In this document: positions 26,597-35,823 of the stretch, in pieces
Layout: each line of letters opens with the position of its first letter
Numbering within the stretch: the stretch's first letter is position 1
DNA from: Fidelibacterota bacterium TCS55
GTDB lineage: Bacteria > Fidelibacterota > Marinisomatia > Marinisomatales > TCS55
Assembly: GCA_001577025.1 (NCBI GenBank)
Contig: LSCF01000002.1
Location: forward strand, 19,229-83,228
Direction of reading: 5' to 3'
DNA: 64,000 bases
Translations under genes and position numbers: made by a program
Notes under the pieces: generated by a model
Told to the model about the DNA's origin: nothing
Databases searched by the model: none
What the model saw: the letters and a program-made list of their open reading frames with translations, nothing else

Positions 26597-27385
26597 TTAA
26601 ATGTATGGGTTGGTACCACCCTTTGCTGAACATTCTTCCCAGTAATAGCACCAGTTGCAAAGGATGCTTTCTTTCGGTGCGAACGCACCCCCATTTTGGA
26701 TGTGCCCTCTGATTTCATCAATTCGTGATTTAGTTTGATACACTAATTGGGTAATCTGCGCGGATGTTCGAGCAGAGTGCACCTCTAAATTATGCTGTAA
26801 AAAATGCCATACCAATTTGACGGAGGATACATCTGACTTGGATTGCTCTAGTGCCACCTGATATGTTGCCAATTGTCCATCCCGATCTGCATTGTATTGA
26901 TTCATGGCTCTTTTTCCACTTTTATAATCATGGATTTCATAATTGCCATTTCCATCGTGGTCAATCCGATCTACAATACCTTTCATCATGTAATCATCTG
27001 AGTTGTCGATTGAAAAGATAAATTCAACTTCTGTACCGATCACCGGTTCAGCAAAAGGACTGTGTGTGCGGTAAAATGCAGCAATACATCTTTCACCCAA
27101 TTCATAGTAAAACTTTTCTGAATTCTCTTTTCGAACAATGGCAATACGATCATGCCAATGGGATTCCCATACTTCATGATATTTTTCTATCACCCTATCC
27201 AAAAACGGCAATCGACTGGCCAAAACTTCATCATAGAGATATTCTAATGCTTCGTGGACGCTTTTACCCATAAATGCCTCAATGCCTTCATCTCGCTTAA
27301 TTACCTTATCGATATATCGAAATCGAAACTGGGCAGGGCATTTTTTATAGGTTTCTAGACTACTGTATGAAAATCGTTCAATCAT
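26597..27385 (-). CDS. PD-(D/E)XK nuclease with Cas4/AddB-type Fe-S cysteines
   Basis: A 262-aa RecB-like exonuclease. The order of motifs is FSYSSLETYKKCP (Cys16), His44 in GKSVHEALEY, Asp139 in KGIVDRIDHD, the D-x-K pair Asp153/Lys155 in HDYKSGK, and Q171LATYQ. The C-terminus ends with CNWCYYWEEC (Cys243, 246, 252). Four cysteines in a 1+3 arrangement bind a 4Fe-4S cluster in Cas4 and AddB. The domain stands alone without a helicase. No cas genes or repeat arrays are nearby, so a CRISPR role is not suggested. Its neighbour is an RNase HI gene 6 bp downstream. A general repair or end-processing role is inferred. Confidence 0.87.
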   Translation of the reverse strand: MIERFSYSSLETYKKCPAQFRFRYIDKVIKRDEGIEAFMGKSVHEALEYLYDEVLASRLPFLDRVIEKYHEVWESHWHDRIAIVRKENSEKFYYELGERCIAAFYRTHSPFAEPVIGTEVEFIFSIDNSDDYMMKGIVDRIDHDGNGNYEIHDYKSGKRAMNQYNADRDGQLATYQVALEQSKSDVSSVKLVWHFLQHNLEVHSARTSAQITQLVYQTKSRIDEIRGHIQNGGAFAPKESILCNWCYYWEECSAKGGTNPYI

Positions 27386-27495
27386 TAATTAATTAATATT
27401 TTATCGAGGCGAAAGATACGTCGAGACCAATGTCTGATTCTACGATAGAAGCGGAATTAGGAAATAATTTTTATAAAATACAGAGGGGCTGGTTA

Positions 27496-28761
27496 TTACC
27501 AGCTCTGTCCGCGGAAAAATGGTGTTGTCAATCGATAGTCACCAAATCCTTGCTCATCTACAAAATCAAAGTATTTATTAATCCGATAATAATGCCACCG
27601 TTGAGAATAATACCGCGTCATAGGATCATTATACGTTTCCAAGTCATCCGGTGGGCCGAATAAAATATATATCATACCCATATCCGTTTTCCATCCATGG
27701 GTATACCCCTTAAAATTTGCATTGGAATAACTTACACGAGAAAAATATTCGTCCATCAATTCATTTTCCGGCGTATCAGGCGTGGGGTCTTTTCCATTCC
27801 AATATTCTAAGAAAAGGGTTTCTTGGTCATCCCCTTTTGCCTTGCTCAATGTTTTCCATTCATCATCTTCTAAAATATATCTCATATTCTGAACAGCTTG
27901 AGAAATATCACCTATAGACCTAGAAATCCCTTGGCGAGAGATGGCCAGCATGACAGATGCCTTTTTCTTCTCACCTCCCTGTTTCAACTCAATATCAACC
28001 CGTTTTCGAAGGCCCTGCTTGGCCACTTCTTCAGGAATGATAATCCGCTGATGAAAATAATTTTCTGATGCAGTAGACTGAAATGTCTTTTTCCATAATT
28101 CTTTTTTCTTTGAATTACGTATGACAATTTCCAAGTCATAAGGCCCTTTTTCCACTTTACCTGAAATGAATATAGATGTACGTGTTAGTTTTTCTCCAAG
28201 CATGCTTTGAAATAATGGAATTTCATTATCATTCAATCCCCACCGTCCGGATAAATAATCCAGGAAAAAAGGTGTATAAAGGGCGATTTTCTCTCTATGC
28301 TTTTGAAATTTGAGCTCTTTATTACGGACGCCACTATTATTGGAGTCTCTGTCTAATAATTCAGCGGAGATGACATAATCCCCCGGGGGCACTTTGAATT
28401 CATAAAAATGGATGGTAAAGATATCACGGGAAGCAGATTCGAGATAATTTTCTGTTTGGAGCGATTTGGCCCAGTGTTTCCGGCCCACTCGAACACCTTT
28501 TTTCTCCTTTAATGAAATTGTGGCTTCATATTCAGCTTCAAAACCATTTCCGGATTTTATGAATTGAAGCACATGATTGGGCACGGATAAATAAGATAAG
28601 ATACGTATGGAATCAGAATATGCATCCGCAACGCTGTAAACAAAAAATCCATACTGGCGGATTACATCTTTTTCCCGTTTGCTAGACGGATTTATCTGAG
28701 CTGATAAATGGGCGGCCAGCATCAAGCAACCAACTATAGCTATTCTAAATTTATTCTTCAT
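27496..28761 (-). CDS. GWxTD-domain secreted protein
   Basis: A 421-aa exported protein. The frame opens at 28803, but the ATG at 28761 forms an ATGA overlap with the upstream gene and begins a good signal peptide (MKNKFRIAIVGCLMLAAHLSA), so it is preferred. The C-terminal 110 residues contain the family-defining block: LEYWNGKDPTPDTPENE, YSNANFKGYTHGWKTDMGMIYILFGPP and a DPMTRYYSQRWHYYRI segment. The preceding region is beta-rich and unassigned. GWxTD proteins are widespread in FCB bacteria without known function. It is translationally coupled to the propeller protein upstream. Confidence 0.85.
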   Translation of the reverse strand: MKNKFRIAIVGCLMLAAHLSAQINPSSKREKDVIRQYGFFVYSVADAYSDSIRILSYLSVPNHVLQFIKSGNGFEAEYEATISLKEKKGVRVGRKHWAKSLQTENYLESASRDIFTIHFYEFKVPPGDYVISAELLDRDSNNSGVRNKELKFQKHREKIALYTPFFLDYLSGRWGLNDNEIPLFQSMLGEKLTRTSIFISGKVEKGPYDLEIVIRNSKKKELWKKTFQSTASENYFHQRIIIPEEVAKQGLRKRVDIELKQGGEKKKASVMLAISRQGISRSIGDISQAVQNMRYILEDDEWKTLSKAKGDDQETLFLEYWNGKDPTPDTPENELMDEYFSRVSYSNANFKGYTHGWKTDMGMIYILFGPPDDLETYNDPMTRYYSQRWHYYRINKYFDFVDEQGFGDYRLTTPFFRGQSW

Positions 28762-30389
28762 TTGTATCGATACGAAGTGAGGCCTTCGGATGTTCCCATC
28801 CAAATTTTTCTACCATGAATATACATGTCGTTCACCTGTCCAATGAACGGATAATTATAGATATCCATTAAATGTTTTTTCATCTCATACTTTGTAATGC
28901 CATTTACTGTTGAAATGAATATTGTATTTTTGTCCACTGCCATTGCTTTCACATCTATTCCACCATAAATACTCGCATCAACTGCATTAGACCATTGGCG
29001 GTTCCGAAGATTAAATTTTAAAATACTTGAGCGATTTGCAATATATATATTGCCTTTATCTTGAGTGATGGCTGTGTAGTCATCGTGCCGGACAGGATAT
29101 ATAAATTCTTTAGGCTTATAACCAAATGATTCACCATCATATAATTTTTGATTTTTTGTATCAAAGATAAATAAGCCTGTTTCTGTACCTATAAAGATTA
29201 AGTTGTTACTAAATGTCAAATCATGGATATAAACATTGTTAAATTGATTGATGAGTTCATGGTCCACTTGCTGTTTATCTTTAATATTTAATAATGCAAG
29301 ACCATTAGGAGAACCAATCCATACTTGCCCATCCACTTCAATCATATCAGTCACCCAATTTTTCCCCCCGCCGAGACTTAATCCATAATTTCGCCAATAT
29401 TCCTTTTTCTTATGATAAACCAAAATGCCATCCTCTCCACCAAACCAAACCTCTTTCTTCAATTCAAGGATGGAAAATATTGAAATGGGATCCATATTGA
29501 TACGATCTTCAAATACATAAATATCCGAAATTTCACGATCTGAATCAAAACAGGTAATACCATCAGTTTGGCTATTTAGCAATCCTCCAATCCAAAACGA
29601 ATCTTTCCCCCCTATAGATTGAATATCCACTTGCCCTAGTCCAAAATGATAAGGTGTAAAAGTTTTCATGGTTGGATCTCCACGAAAGAATGTACCATCC
29701 TCTGTACCAATCCACAGTTCACCCATCCGGTTGCGGGCATAAGTGGTTAATCGCATTTGCCGACCATCCGGATTAAATAGGGAATGGAGGTCAGTCATCC
29801 ACCCATCGGTGATTGAATATTCAATCAATTCGTTAGATAAATCGATATGAAAACGAGCCAATCCTGAACTCCATTGCACCGGTTCATCAGGATTCGGCAT
29901 GATACCCAATTGAACACCTGTTAATGGATCAATACGACGGACTTCAGATCCTAAATCAAGCCAAATATAATTATTGGATTCTCCTATCCTTTCCACAAAT
30001 TGGTTAGAGAAAAAACCAAAATGGTTATTTGCCATAAACCGCCAATTCCCAGCTTCGTCATAACTATGCTCGACACCAAATGGTGTGGCCACCCATAAAA
30101 CACCATTCGTAGCACGGTGAACTGCTGTTATTGAATTACTCTTTAATCCTTGGGCACGGGTAATGGGTTCTTCAAATCGATTAGAAAATATATTAAACCG
30201 CTGAACACCGCCGTGGTGCGTGCCGATATAAGCATACTGATCACTAAAAGAAATTGAATTTACTTGTCCCGGTTTTCGGTATTGCACAAAATCAAATGGA
30301 TGAAACCGAAGATCAGGTTGAGCGAATGTCGCTCCTATAAATGATATGATTACCCAAAATTGACGAAATGATGTATTTCCGTAAGACAT
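28758..30389 (-). CDS. Exported two-component-regulator-type beta-propeller protein without kinase domain
   Basis: A 543-aa exported protein (signal to about FAQ24) made of beta-propeller blades of the regulator-propeller type. They show as repeated W-G-T or W-I-G-S patterns: GVLWVATPFGVE, GELWIGTEDGTFF, EVWFGGEDGILVY, QVWIGSPNGLALL, LIFIGTETGLFIF and KIWMGTSEGLTSY at the end. In hybrid two-component sensors such propellers sense ligands, but here no membrane helix, kinase or regulator domain follows. It probably acts with the GWxTD protein whose start overlaps its stop. Function unknown. Confidence 0.78.
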   Translation of the reverse strand: MSYGNTSFRQFWVIISFIGATFAQPDLRFHPFDFVQYRKPGQVNSISFSDQYAYIGTHHGGVQRFNIFSNRFEEPITRAQGLKSNSITAVHRATNGVLWVATPFGVEHSYDEAGNWRFMANNHFGFFSNQFVERIGESNNYIWLDLGSEVRRIDPLTGVQLGIMPNPDEPVQWSSGLARFHIDLSNELIEYSITDGWMTDLHSLFNPDGRQMRLTTYARNRMGELWIGTEDGTFFRGDPTMKTFTPYHFGLGQVDIQSIGGKDSFWIGGLLNSQTDGITCFDSDREISDIYVFEDRINMDPISIFSILELKKEVWFGGEDGILVYHKKKEYWRNYGLSLGGGKNWVTDMIEVDGQVWIGSPNGLALLNIKDKQQVDHELINQFNNVYIHDLTFSNNLIFIGTETGLFIFDTKNQKLYDGESFGYKPKEFIYPVRHDDYTAITQDKGNIYIANRSSILKFNLRNRQWSNAVDASIYGGIDVKAMAVDKNTIFISTVNGITKYEMKKHLMDIYNYPFIGQVNDMYIHGRKIWMGTSEGLTSYRYK

Positions 30390-30421
30390 GGTTAGGAATT
30401 TAATATAGAAAAAAAGGGAAA

Positions 30422-31399
30422 TTAAATGCTGTTATGGTGTTCCACCATTTCATTCAGCATTGTGAGCGTAATGGGTACAACACCTGCTTCTTCACATACT
30501 CGACCGGCAGCATAATTAGAAAGCGCCACTGATTCTTCGGGTGAAGCGCCACATAGGTCTGCCAAAGTAAATGTAGCGATAACTGTATCCCCGGCACCGG
30601 AGACATCATGTACACGCCGCGCTTTTGTAGGGATATGATGATAGTCAGAACCGGCAAATAATGAAACACCGTCTGCACCGCGAGTAATCATCAAAATTTC
30701 TGCATTCAACTCATTTTTCAAATTGAATCCAGCTACCTCTAAGGCATCCTGTTCATCAAAGGCATTTCTGAATTCAACTAGATTAGGCTTGAATAATCTT
30801 ACATTTTTATAAGCTTTAAAATTGGTTTTTTTCGGATCTACATAAATGGGGATTTTTCGATCATTTGCCATTTGAATTAATGACTCAATTGAGATAGAGT
30901 TCAGTACACCCTTGTTGTAATCTTCTAAAACAATTGCATCCATTTGATCTAAGCTGGAATTCACTGATTCAGCCAATGCTTTATTGGATGTTTCAGACAA
31001 ATCTATATTCACTTCTCGATCGGCCCGGACTACCTGCTGGTTTTGGGCCATAATACGTGACTTAACTGTAGTTGGCCGTTGATCACTTTCTACCAAATTA
31101 GTGCAAACGATATTCCGACGATCCAATTGGTCTGCCAAAATTTTACCTTCGGGATCTGATCCGATTAATCCAATAACGGATACTTCACACCCCAAGGAGG
31201 CCAAATTCAATGCTACATTTGCTGCACCGCCGGGGTTGTGTTCAATTTTATTCACCTGAACCACAGGTACAGGCGCCTCAGGTGAAATACGATCTGTATG
31301 TCCCCAAAGATACGTATCAAGCATTAAGTCGCCGACAACCAGCACCTTTTTACTCGAGAATAAGGATGTAATTTCTTGGAATCGTTCTTTTTGCATCAT
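30422..31399 (-). CDS. hldA: D-glycero-beta-D-manno-heptose-7-phosphate kinase (RfaE domain I)
   Basis: A 325-aa PfkB-family sugar kinase. Motifs are VVGDLMLDTYLWGHTDRISPEAP-type start (residues 21-43), GGAANVALNLASLG (57-70), and DVSGAGDT (265-272) with catalytic Asp271. DRISPEAPVPVV is specific for RfaE-type heptose kinases. It phosphorylates heptose 7-phosphate for lipopolysaccharide core synthesis. The adenylyltransferase half found in fused HldE is absent, so a separate hldC-type gene must exist elsewhere. It shares one base (TAATG) with the upstream PspC gene. Confidence 0.9.
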   Translation of the reverse strand: MMQKERFQEITSLFSSKKVLVVGDLMLDTYLWGHTDRISPEAPVPVVQVNKIEHNPGGAANVALNLASLGCEVSVIGLIGSDPEGKILADQLDRRNIVCTNLVESDQRPTTVKSRIMAQNQQVVRADREVNIDLSETSNKALAESVNSSLDQMDAIVLEDYNKGVLNSISIESLIQMANDRKIPIYVDPKKTNFKAYKNVRLFKPNLVEFRNAFDEQDALEVAGFNLKNELNAEILMITRGADGVSLFAGSDYHHIPTKARRVHDVSGAGDTVIATFTLADLCGASPEESVALSNYAAGRVCEEAGVVPITLTMLNEMVEHHNSI

Positions 31400-32022
31400 T
31401 AAATGTCTTCAGTCATGATGGTTCGTTCAGGCAATACAACGGCCAGGATGATATATAATAATAGACCAATGCCGATACTCATGAGGGACCCAAAAACCCA
31501 CAGGGCACGAATGATGGTTGGGTCTATACCCAAAGATACACCTAAACCGCCACACACACCGGCTAATTTTTTATCTTGGTCAGATAAATGAAGCGGCTCC
31601 CAATCTTGAGTATCCTCACTGGATCCGTTTACCGTTGTGGATCGGGAATAGAGTAAAAATATACCCGAACCCACCAAAAATAATGCCACAAAAATATTGA
31701 GTAGGTTATCCCAGAAAATATCCCAAATGATGAATAATGCATGATCAAAACGAATAAAAACGGCGATGCCTGCAATAATCAATAAAATTCCCCAAAGTGG
31801 ATTTTGTTTTATGGAATCTAGATTAAACTTTTTGGGTGTCTCTGACTCGTCAGGGATCATTATCCATGACACAACATAGGCCAATATACCTGCACCACCA
31901 AAAATGGTGAAGAATACCAATACCAAGCGCACCAAAGTGGGATCAATGGAGAAATATTGAGCCAGACCGCCACACACACCGGCGATCAATCGGTCAGAAT
32001 CTGATCTGTAGATACGTTTCAT
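31399..32022 (-). CDS. Double PspC-domain membrane protein
   Basis: A 207-aa membrane protein with two PspC domains. The first (residues 1-60) reads [28 protein letters not shown] with a following span; the second (about 147-200) reads [27 protein letters not shown]. Two further membrane spans lie between them. PspC domains occur in the envelope-stress phage-shock response; the double arrangement has no direct E. coli counterpart. No PspA gene is seen nearby. It is coupled to hldA through a TAATG junction, consistent with an envelope context. Confidence 0.87.
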   Translation of the reverse strand: MKRIYRSDSDRLIAGVCGGLAQYFSIDPTLVRLVLVFFTIFGGAGILAYVVSWIMIPDESETPKKFNLDSIKQNPLWGILLIIAGIAVFIRFDHALFIIWDIFWDNLLNIFVALFLVGSGIFLLYSRSTTVNGSSEDTQDWEPLHLSDQDKKLAGVCGGLGVSLGIDPTIIRALWVFGSLMSIGIGLLLYIILAVVLPERTIMTEDI

Positions 32023-32049
32023 TACAGAAATTTACATCATTTATTCAGA

Positions 32050-32796
32050 TTAGCGCGCTGATCTTTGTCTTGGCTGCCTTCTTCTTTTATTTTTCCGTCC
32101 GGATTGCTGAGGCCGCTGTTGGCTTGTCCCTTTGCCTTTCCCAACCCCAGGTCTAATTTTCGCAATATGGCCATTATCCAAATAAATCAATACAGATGCA
32201 ATTAATTTCAAATGCTGATCGTGTGGTGAAGATAAGAGAATGGTTGTCCCTTGATCCTTATTCATTCGATTCAACCGTTTCCGGAATTCTGATTCCATAT
32301 CCTTATCAAAATAAATGCCATAATCATCAACCAATAACACTCTGGGATCGGATTCAATCGCCAATGCCATATTAATACAGGCCACCTCGCCCTTGGACAA
32401 GTCAGAGACTGATCGATCCAACAATGACTTCCAAGTGCCATTATGAATATAGCGAGAAAGAATCTGATCCGCGGACTTATCCTTAAACAAATCAGAAACT
32501 TTACTCCCTTTTAAATCCCCACCCAAACAGGATAGTTTTATCTCAGGGTTGGATTTGACTTTCCCAAGCCAATTGGTCTCAAAGGTTGCATTATCGTATT
32601 TAAGCGTTCCTTCTGATTCTTTTTCCAATCCAGCCATGATATTCATCAATGTGGATTTTCCAGATCCAACTGACCCCACAATACCATACACCGTCCCCCG
32701 GTGAAATTGGAGTCTACCTACATTAAGAACTGTTTCATTGTTATAAGACTTTTTAAGGCCTTTTAACTCATATATTAAAGTGGATCGTTGATTCAT
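32050..32796 (-). CDS. Stand-alone ABC-type ATPase with eroded motifs and Arg-rich tail
   Basis: About 248 aa. A GTG at 32799 precedes the ATG at 32796; the GAGGAG five bases before the ATG favours the latter. Walker A is intact (GSVGSGKST, about 41-49). The signature is LSKGE rather than LSGGQ, the Walker B segment VLLVDDYG has Asp where the catalytic Glu should be, and no Q-loop glutamine is evident. A switch His is present in LSSPHD. After residue 215 comes a basic Gly/Gln/Arg-rich tail, reminiscent of a nucleic-acid- or ribosome-binding segment. No permease gene is adjacent. It binds ATP and probably hydrolyses it slowly; role unknown. Confidence 0.78.
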   Translation of the reverse strand: MNQRSTLIYELKGLKKSYNNETVLNVGRLQFHRGTVYGIVGSVGSGKSTLMNIMAGLEKESEGTLKYDNATFETNWLGKVKSNPEIKLSCLGGDLKGSKVSDLFKDKSADQILSRYIHNGTWKSLLDRSVSDLSKGEVACINMALAIESDPRVLLVDDYGIYFDKDMESEFRKRLNRMNKDQGTTILLSSPHDQHLKLIASVLIYLDNGHIAKIRPGVGKGKGTSQQRPQQSGRKNKRRRQPRQRSAR

Positions 32797-32835
32797 CACT
32801 TCTCCTCAAAAGTTAATGATGAATCGATTGGTTAT

Positions 32836-33765
32836 CTAACTGTGCTGAGCCTCTAAGTATCGTTCAGCATCAATGGCAGACATACATCCGGAACCGGCAG
32901 CGGTGACCGCTTGTCGATAGACGTTATCCTGTACATCTCCACAAGCAAAAACGCCTTCGATATTTGTGGCTGTACTGCCATTTTTCGTGACCAAATATCC
33001 TGATTGGTCCGAATCTAAATAATCTCCAAATAAATCCGTATTTGGCTTGTGACCGATGGCCATAAAAACGCCATCACATGCTTCCTCTCTCGTCTCACCA
33101 TTTTGAGTATCTTTTAATGTGACAGCATGGACACCTTTTTCTTGGGACCCTAAAATCTCATATACGGTGGAATTCCATGCCACGGTAATTTTAGGATTAG
33201 CCAGCGCACGATCGACCATAATTTTTGATGCACGAAACTCTTCGCGTCGATGCACAAGTACCACTTCAGACGCAAACTTCGTTAAATAAGTTGCTTCTTC
33301 CATGGCCGAATCTCCACCACCAACGACCAGTACTTTCTTATCTTTAAAAAAGAACCCATCACAAGTTGCACATGCAGATACACCGTAGCCCATAAGTTCT
33401 GATTCACTTTTTAGGCCGAGCATTTTTGCTGATGCACCGGTGGCAATGATTAATGAATCTCCCATGTACTGTTCATCCCCTACCCATACTTTGAATGGGC
33501 GTTCACTAAGATCCACTTTTGTCACATGCTTAAAATGGCACTCGGCACCAAAACGGGTGGCTTGTTTACGGAATTGTTCCATTAATTCCGGCCCCATAAT
33601 GCCTTCAGGGAATCCGGGATAATTTTCAACATCAGTTGTAATCGTAAGCTGTCCGCCCGGTTGGTTTCCCTCAAGTACCAACGGATTTAAATTTGCTCGG
33701 GCCGTATATAAAGCTGCAGTAAGCCCTGCAGGGCCTGAGCCAATAATGATAACCTTTCGATTCAT
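32836..33765 (-). CDS. trxB: Thioredoxin reductase
   Basis: A 309-aa FAD/NADPH flavoprotein that reduces thioredoxin. The N-terminal FAD site is [15 protein letters not shown] (6-20), the redox-active pair is in ACATCDG (Cys132/135), and the NADPH site is [12 protein letters not shown]. The C-terminal FAD motif is [16 protein letters not shown]. Length is standard. It lies 19 bp after trxA, giving a complete thioredoxin system in one unit. Confidence 0.97.
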   Translation of the reverse strand: MNRKVIIIGSGPAGLTAALYTARANLNPLVLEGNQPGGQLTITTDVENYPGFPEGIMGPELMEQFRKQATRFGAECHFKHVTKVDLSERPFKVWVGDEQYMGDSLIIATGASAKMLGLKSESELMGYGVSACATCDGFFFKDKKVLVVGGGDSAMEEATYLTKFASEVVLVHRREEFRASKIMVDRALANPKITVAWNSTVYEILGSQEKGVHAVTLKDTQNGETREEACDGVFMAIGHKPNTDLFGDYLDSDQSGYLVTKNGSTATNIEGVFACGDVQDNVYRQAVTAAGSGCMSAIDAERYLEAQHS

Positions 33766-33784
33766 TCTATTGGTTAATTAATTT

Positions 33785-34111
33785 TTAAACAACTGTATCG
33801 AGTAGATCAGTTATTTTAGTTTTGGGCACAGCGCCTACAATTTGATTCACCACTGCACCATTGTTGAATATGAGAAGCGTAGGGATACTCCTTACGCCAA
33901 ACTGACTGGCCACTTGATTATCGGTGTCGACATTTAGTTTTCCCACCTTTACGGTTTCGGAATAATCGTCGGCCACTTCATCGACTACCGGCGCGATTGC
34001 GCGACAAGGTCCGCACCATTCCGCCCAGAAATCAATAAGCACTGGCGTATCGGACTGCAATACCTCAGCGTCAAAATTCGCTGCGGTAAATTCTTTGACA
34101 TTTTTAGACAT
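33785..34111 (-). CDS. trxA: Thioredoxin
   Basis: A 108-aa cytoplasmic thioredoxin. It has no signal peptide and shows the canonical active site FWAEWCGPC (Cys33/36) and the cis-proline loop RSIPTLLIF near residue 75. Length equals that of E. coli TrxA. It is followed by trxB, its reductase. A 104-bp AT-rich gap upstream likely carries the promoter. Confidence 0.97.
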   Translation of the reverse strand: MSKNVKEFTAANFDAEVLQSDTPVLIDFWAEWCGPCRAIAPVVDEVADDYSETVKVGKLNVDTDNQVASQFGVRSIPTLLIFNNGAVVNQIVGAVPKTKITDLLDTVV

Positions 34112-34215
34112 ATCTTCTCCATATTTCGGACTTAAAAAACGGTTAGAAACTTAGGGAATTTAATTCCTTGTAAAAAATACCAATTTCTTAAATTATAATT
34201 TTTCTGAATATTTGT

Positions 34216-35823
34216 TCAATTTGTAATAGGAATGGGCTTCCCATCCAGATCATCCGGATAGGGCACGCCTAACAATTTTGCCACTGTCGGTGCAATATCA
34301 ACCGAAAAAACTTTTTTAGATATACTTTTACCCTTTTCTCCCCCTTTTGCGATAATGAAGGGTACATGTGCATCATAGTCATAATGTGTACCATGGCTAG
34401 ATCCAGCCTGATAGCGCCAGGTCCAGTATTTTTTAGGTATTAAATACACATCCGGGCTTTTTTGAGGATGAATCATATTATTCAAACGTATTTCCAATTC
34501 TGAATCCCCCCCTCTTAATATTTCTTCCCTTGTTAAAACTGCAGAAACACCTGGAATCTTCAAAAATGTATTTTTCAAAATTTTTGTGGCTCTACGCTTA
34601 GCAAAGTATCCCATTTTTTCATTATAATAGAAATTATTTCCGTATTGAATTACCTGATTCGGACCGATTTTTGATTCTATTTCTTTTAATGCACTTTCAT
34701 ACATAGCATTCCTTGTTGCTTTTTGGATCCTACCAGCATCTTTACCTTGAGACTGTGCATATTCTGGTAAATCAACTGCACCATGGTCACTCGTTAGTAT
34801 ATATAACACATTCCCCTTACCGATAGATTCTTCTAAACTCTGAATTAATATTCCAAGCTGTTTATCTAACCTCAAGTAATTATCCATCTGTTCATGAGAA
34901 TGAGGACCAAAGCTGTGACCAATACCATCAGTGGCTGATAATCCTAAAAAGAGAATATCTATATACGAATCCATTCCCATCTCATAGATTTCTATAGCCT
35001 TTTTTCCAAGCTGTATAGTTAACTCATCCCCATATGGAAGTGAATAATAAAATCCCAAAAATTCAGATAATTCAACTTCATTAAATTTAATTGGGAATAT
35101 TGGGTTATAACCATTTTTCATAGTATAATCCGCTTCTCCGTAAGTATAATCATCTCGCGTGTTTTTATTATAAATTTTTTCAGGCAAAATACGATTCCAT
35201 ATGGAATCTCTATAAGCAGGTATGTTTCTTTTTTTAGTTTCTTCTTTAACCCATAATGGTAAAGAATCTGCATAATAGGTGGATGTAGTATAGCTTCCCA
35301 TTCGATCATCCCATAAGACCATATTTGGATTTTTTCCGCCCATGAAGACTGCAGCGCGATCCTTACCTGATATAGAAACGATTTTAGAATTGGGAGTGCT
35401 TTCTTTCAACCAATCACCTAAAGCAGTAACATTTATATTTTTATAAGAGCGACCCGTTGAGGAATCAGATAATTCTATAGAAGTTGTATCCTCAACACAA
35501 TACCAGACTCGATTTAAATTTCTATCATACCATTCATTGGCGATTATTCCCTCTTTGCCTGGATAACGGCCAGAGACTATAGAATAATGACCTGGTCCAG
35601 TAACCGTATGACCATGATTATGGAAAACATTTTCAAATTGGATCCCATGGTCCATGAGCCAACGTAACCCACCGTAAAATAAATGGTCGTATTTCTTCAG
35701 CAGGCTGGGCATTCCTTGATCAACAGAAATGAATACAACCAATTTCGGTTTATCAATAGATTTTATTTTAAAGCCATAAAAGAAAAATGCCGCTGCTAAC
35801 GGCATTAAAAACCACTTTTTCAT
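34216..35823 (-). CDS. PafA-type alkaline phosphatase superfamily protein
   Basis: A 535-aa exported phosphatase (hydrophobic N-terminus, residues 4-18). Metal and catalytic residues align with Flavobacterium PafA: Asp35 in ISVDQ, Thr75 nucleophile in HTVTGPGH, Asn96 in IANEWYD, and Lys154/Arg156 in SGKDRAAVF. The T/N/K/R set marks phosphate monoesterases of the superfamily. SATDGIGHSFGPHS, TSDHGA and SSHGTHYDYDAHVPF supply the remaining zinc ligands. It would release phosphate from organic monoesters in the periplasm or at the surface. The stop overlaps the tyrS start context by four bases (35820-35823), so it is coupled to an aminoacyl-tRNA synthetase gene, probably by packing only. Confidence 0.88.
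   Translation of the reverse strand: MKKWFLMPLAAAFFFYGFKIKSIDKPKLVVFISVDQGMPSLLKKYDHLFYGGLRWLMDHGIQFENVFHNHGHTVTGPGHYSIVSGRYPGKEGIIANEWYDRNLNRVWYCVEDTTSIELSDSSTGRSYKNINVTALGDWLKESTPNSKIVSISGKDRAAVFMGGKNPNMVLWDDRMGSYTTSTYYADSLPLWVKEETKKRNIPAYRDSIWNRILPEKIYNKNTRDDYTYGEADYTMKNGYNPIFPIKFNEVELSEFLGFYYSLPYGDELTIQLGKKAIEIYEMGMDSYIDILFLGLSATDGIGHSFGPHSHEQMDNYLRLDKQLGILIQSLEESIGKGNVLYILTSDHGAVDLPEYAQSQGKDAGRIQKATRNAMYESALKEIESKIGPNQVIQYGNNFYYNEKMGYFAKRRATKILKNTFLKIPGVSAVLTREEILRGGDSELEIRLNNMIHPQKSPDVYLIPKKYWTWRYQAGSSHGTHYDYDAHVPFIIAKGGEKGKSISKKVFSVDIAPTVAKLLGVPYPDDLDGKPIPITN

Noticed and set aside
26597..27385. A Cas4 adaptation nuclease belonging to a CRISPR locus
   Set aside because: No other cas gene and no repeat-spacer array was seen in the window; the motif set also fits stand-alone RecB-like nucleases.
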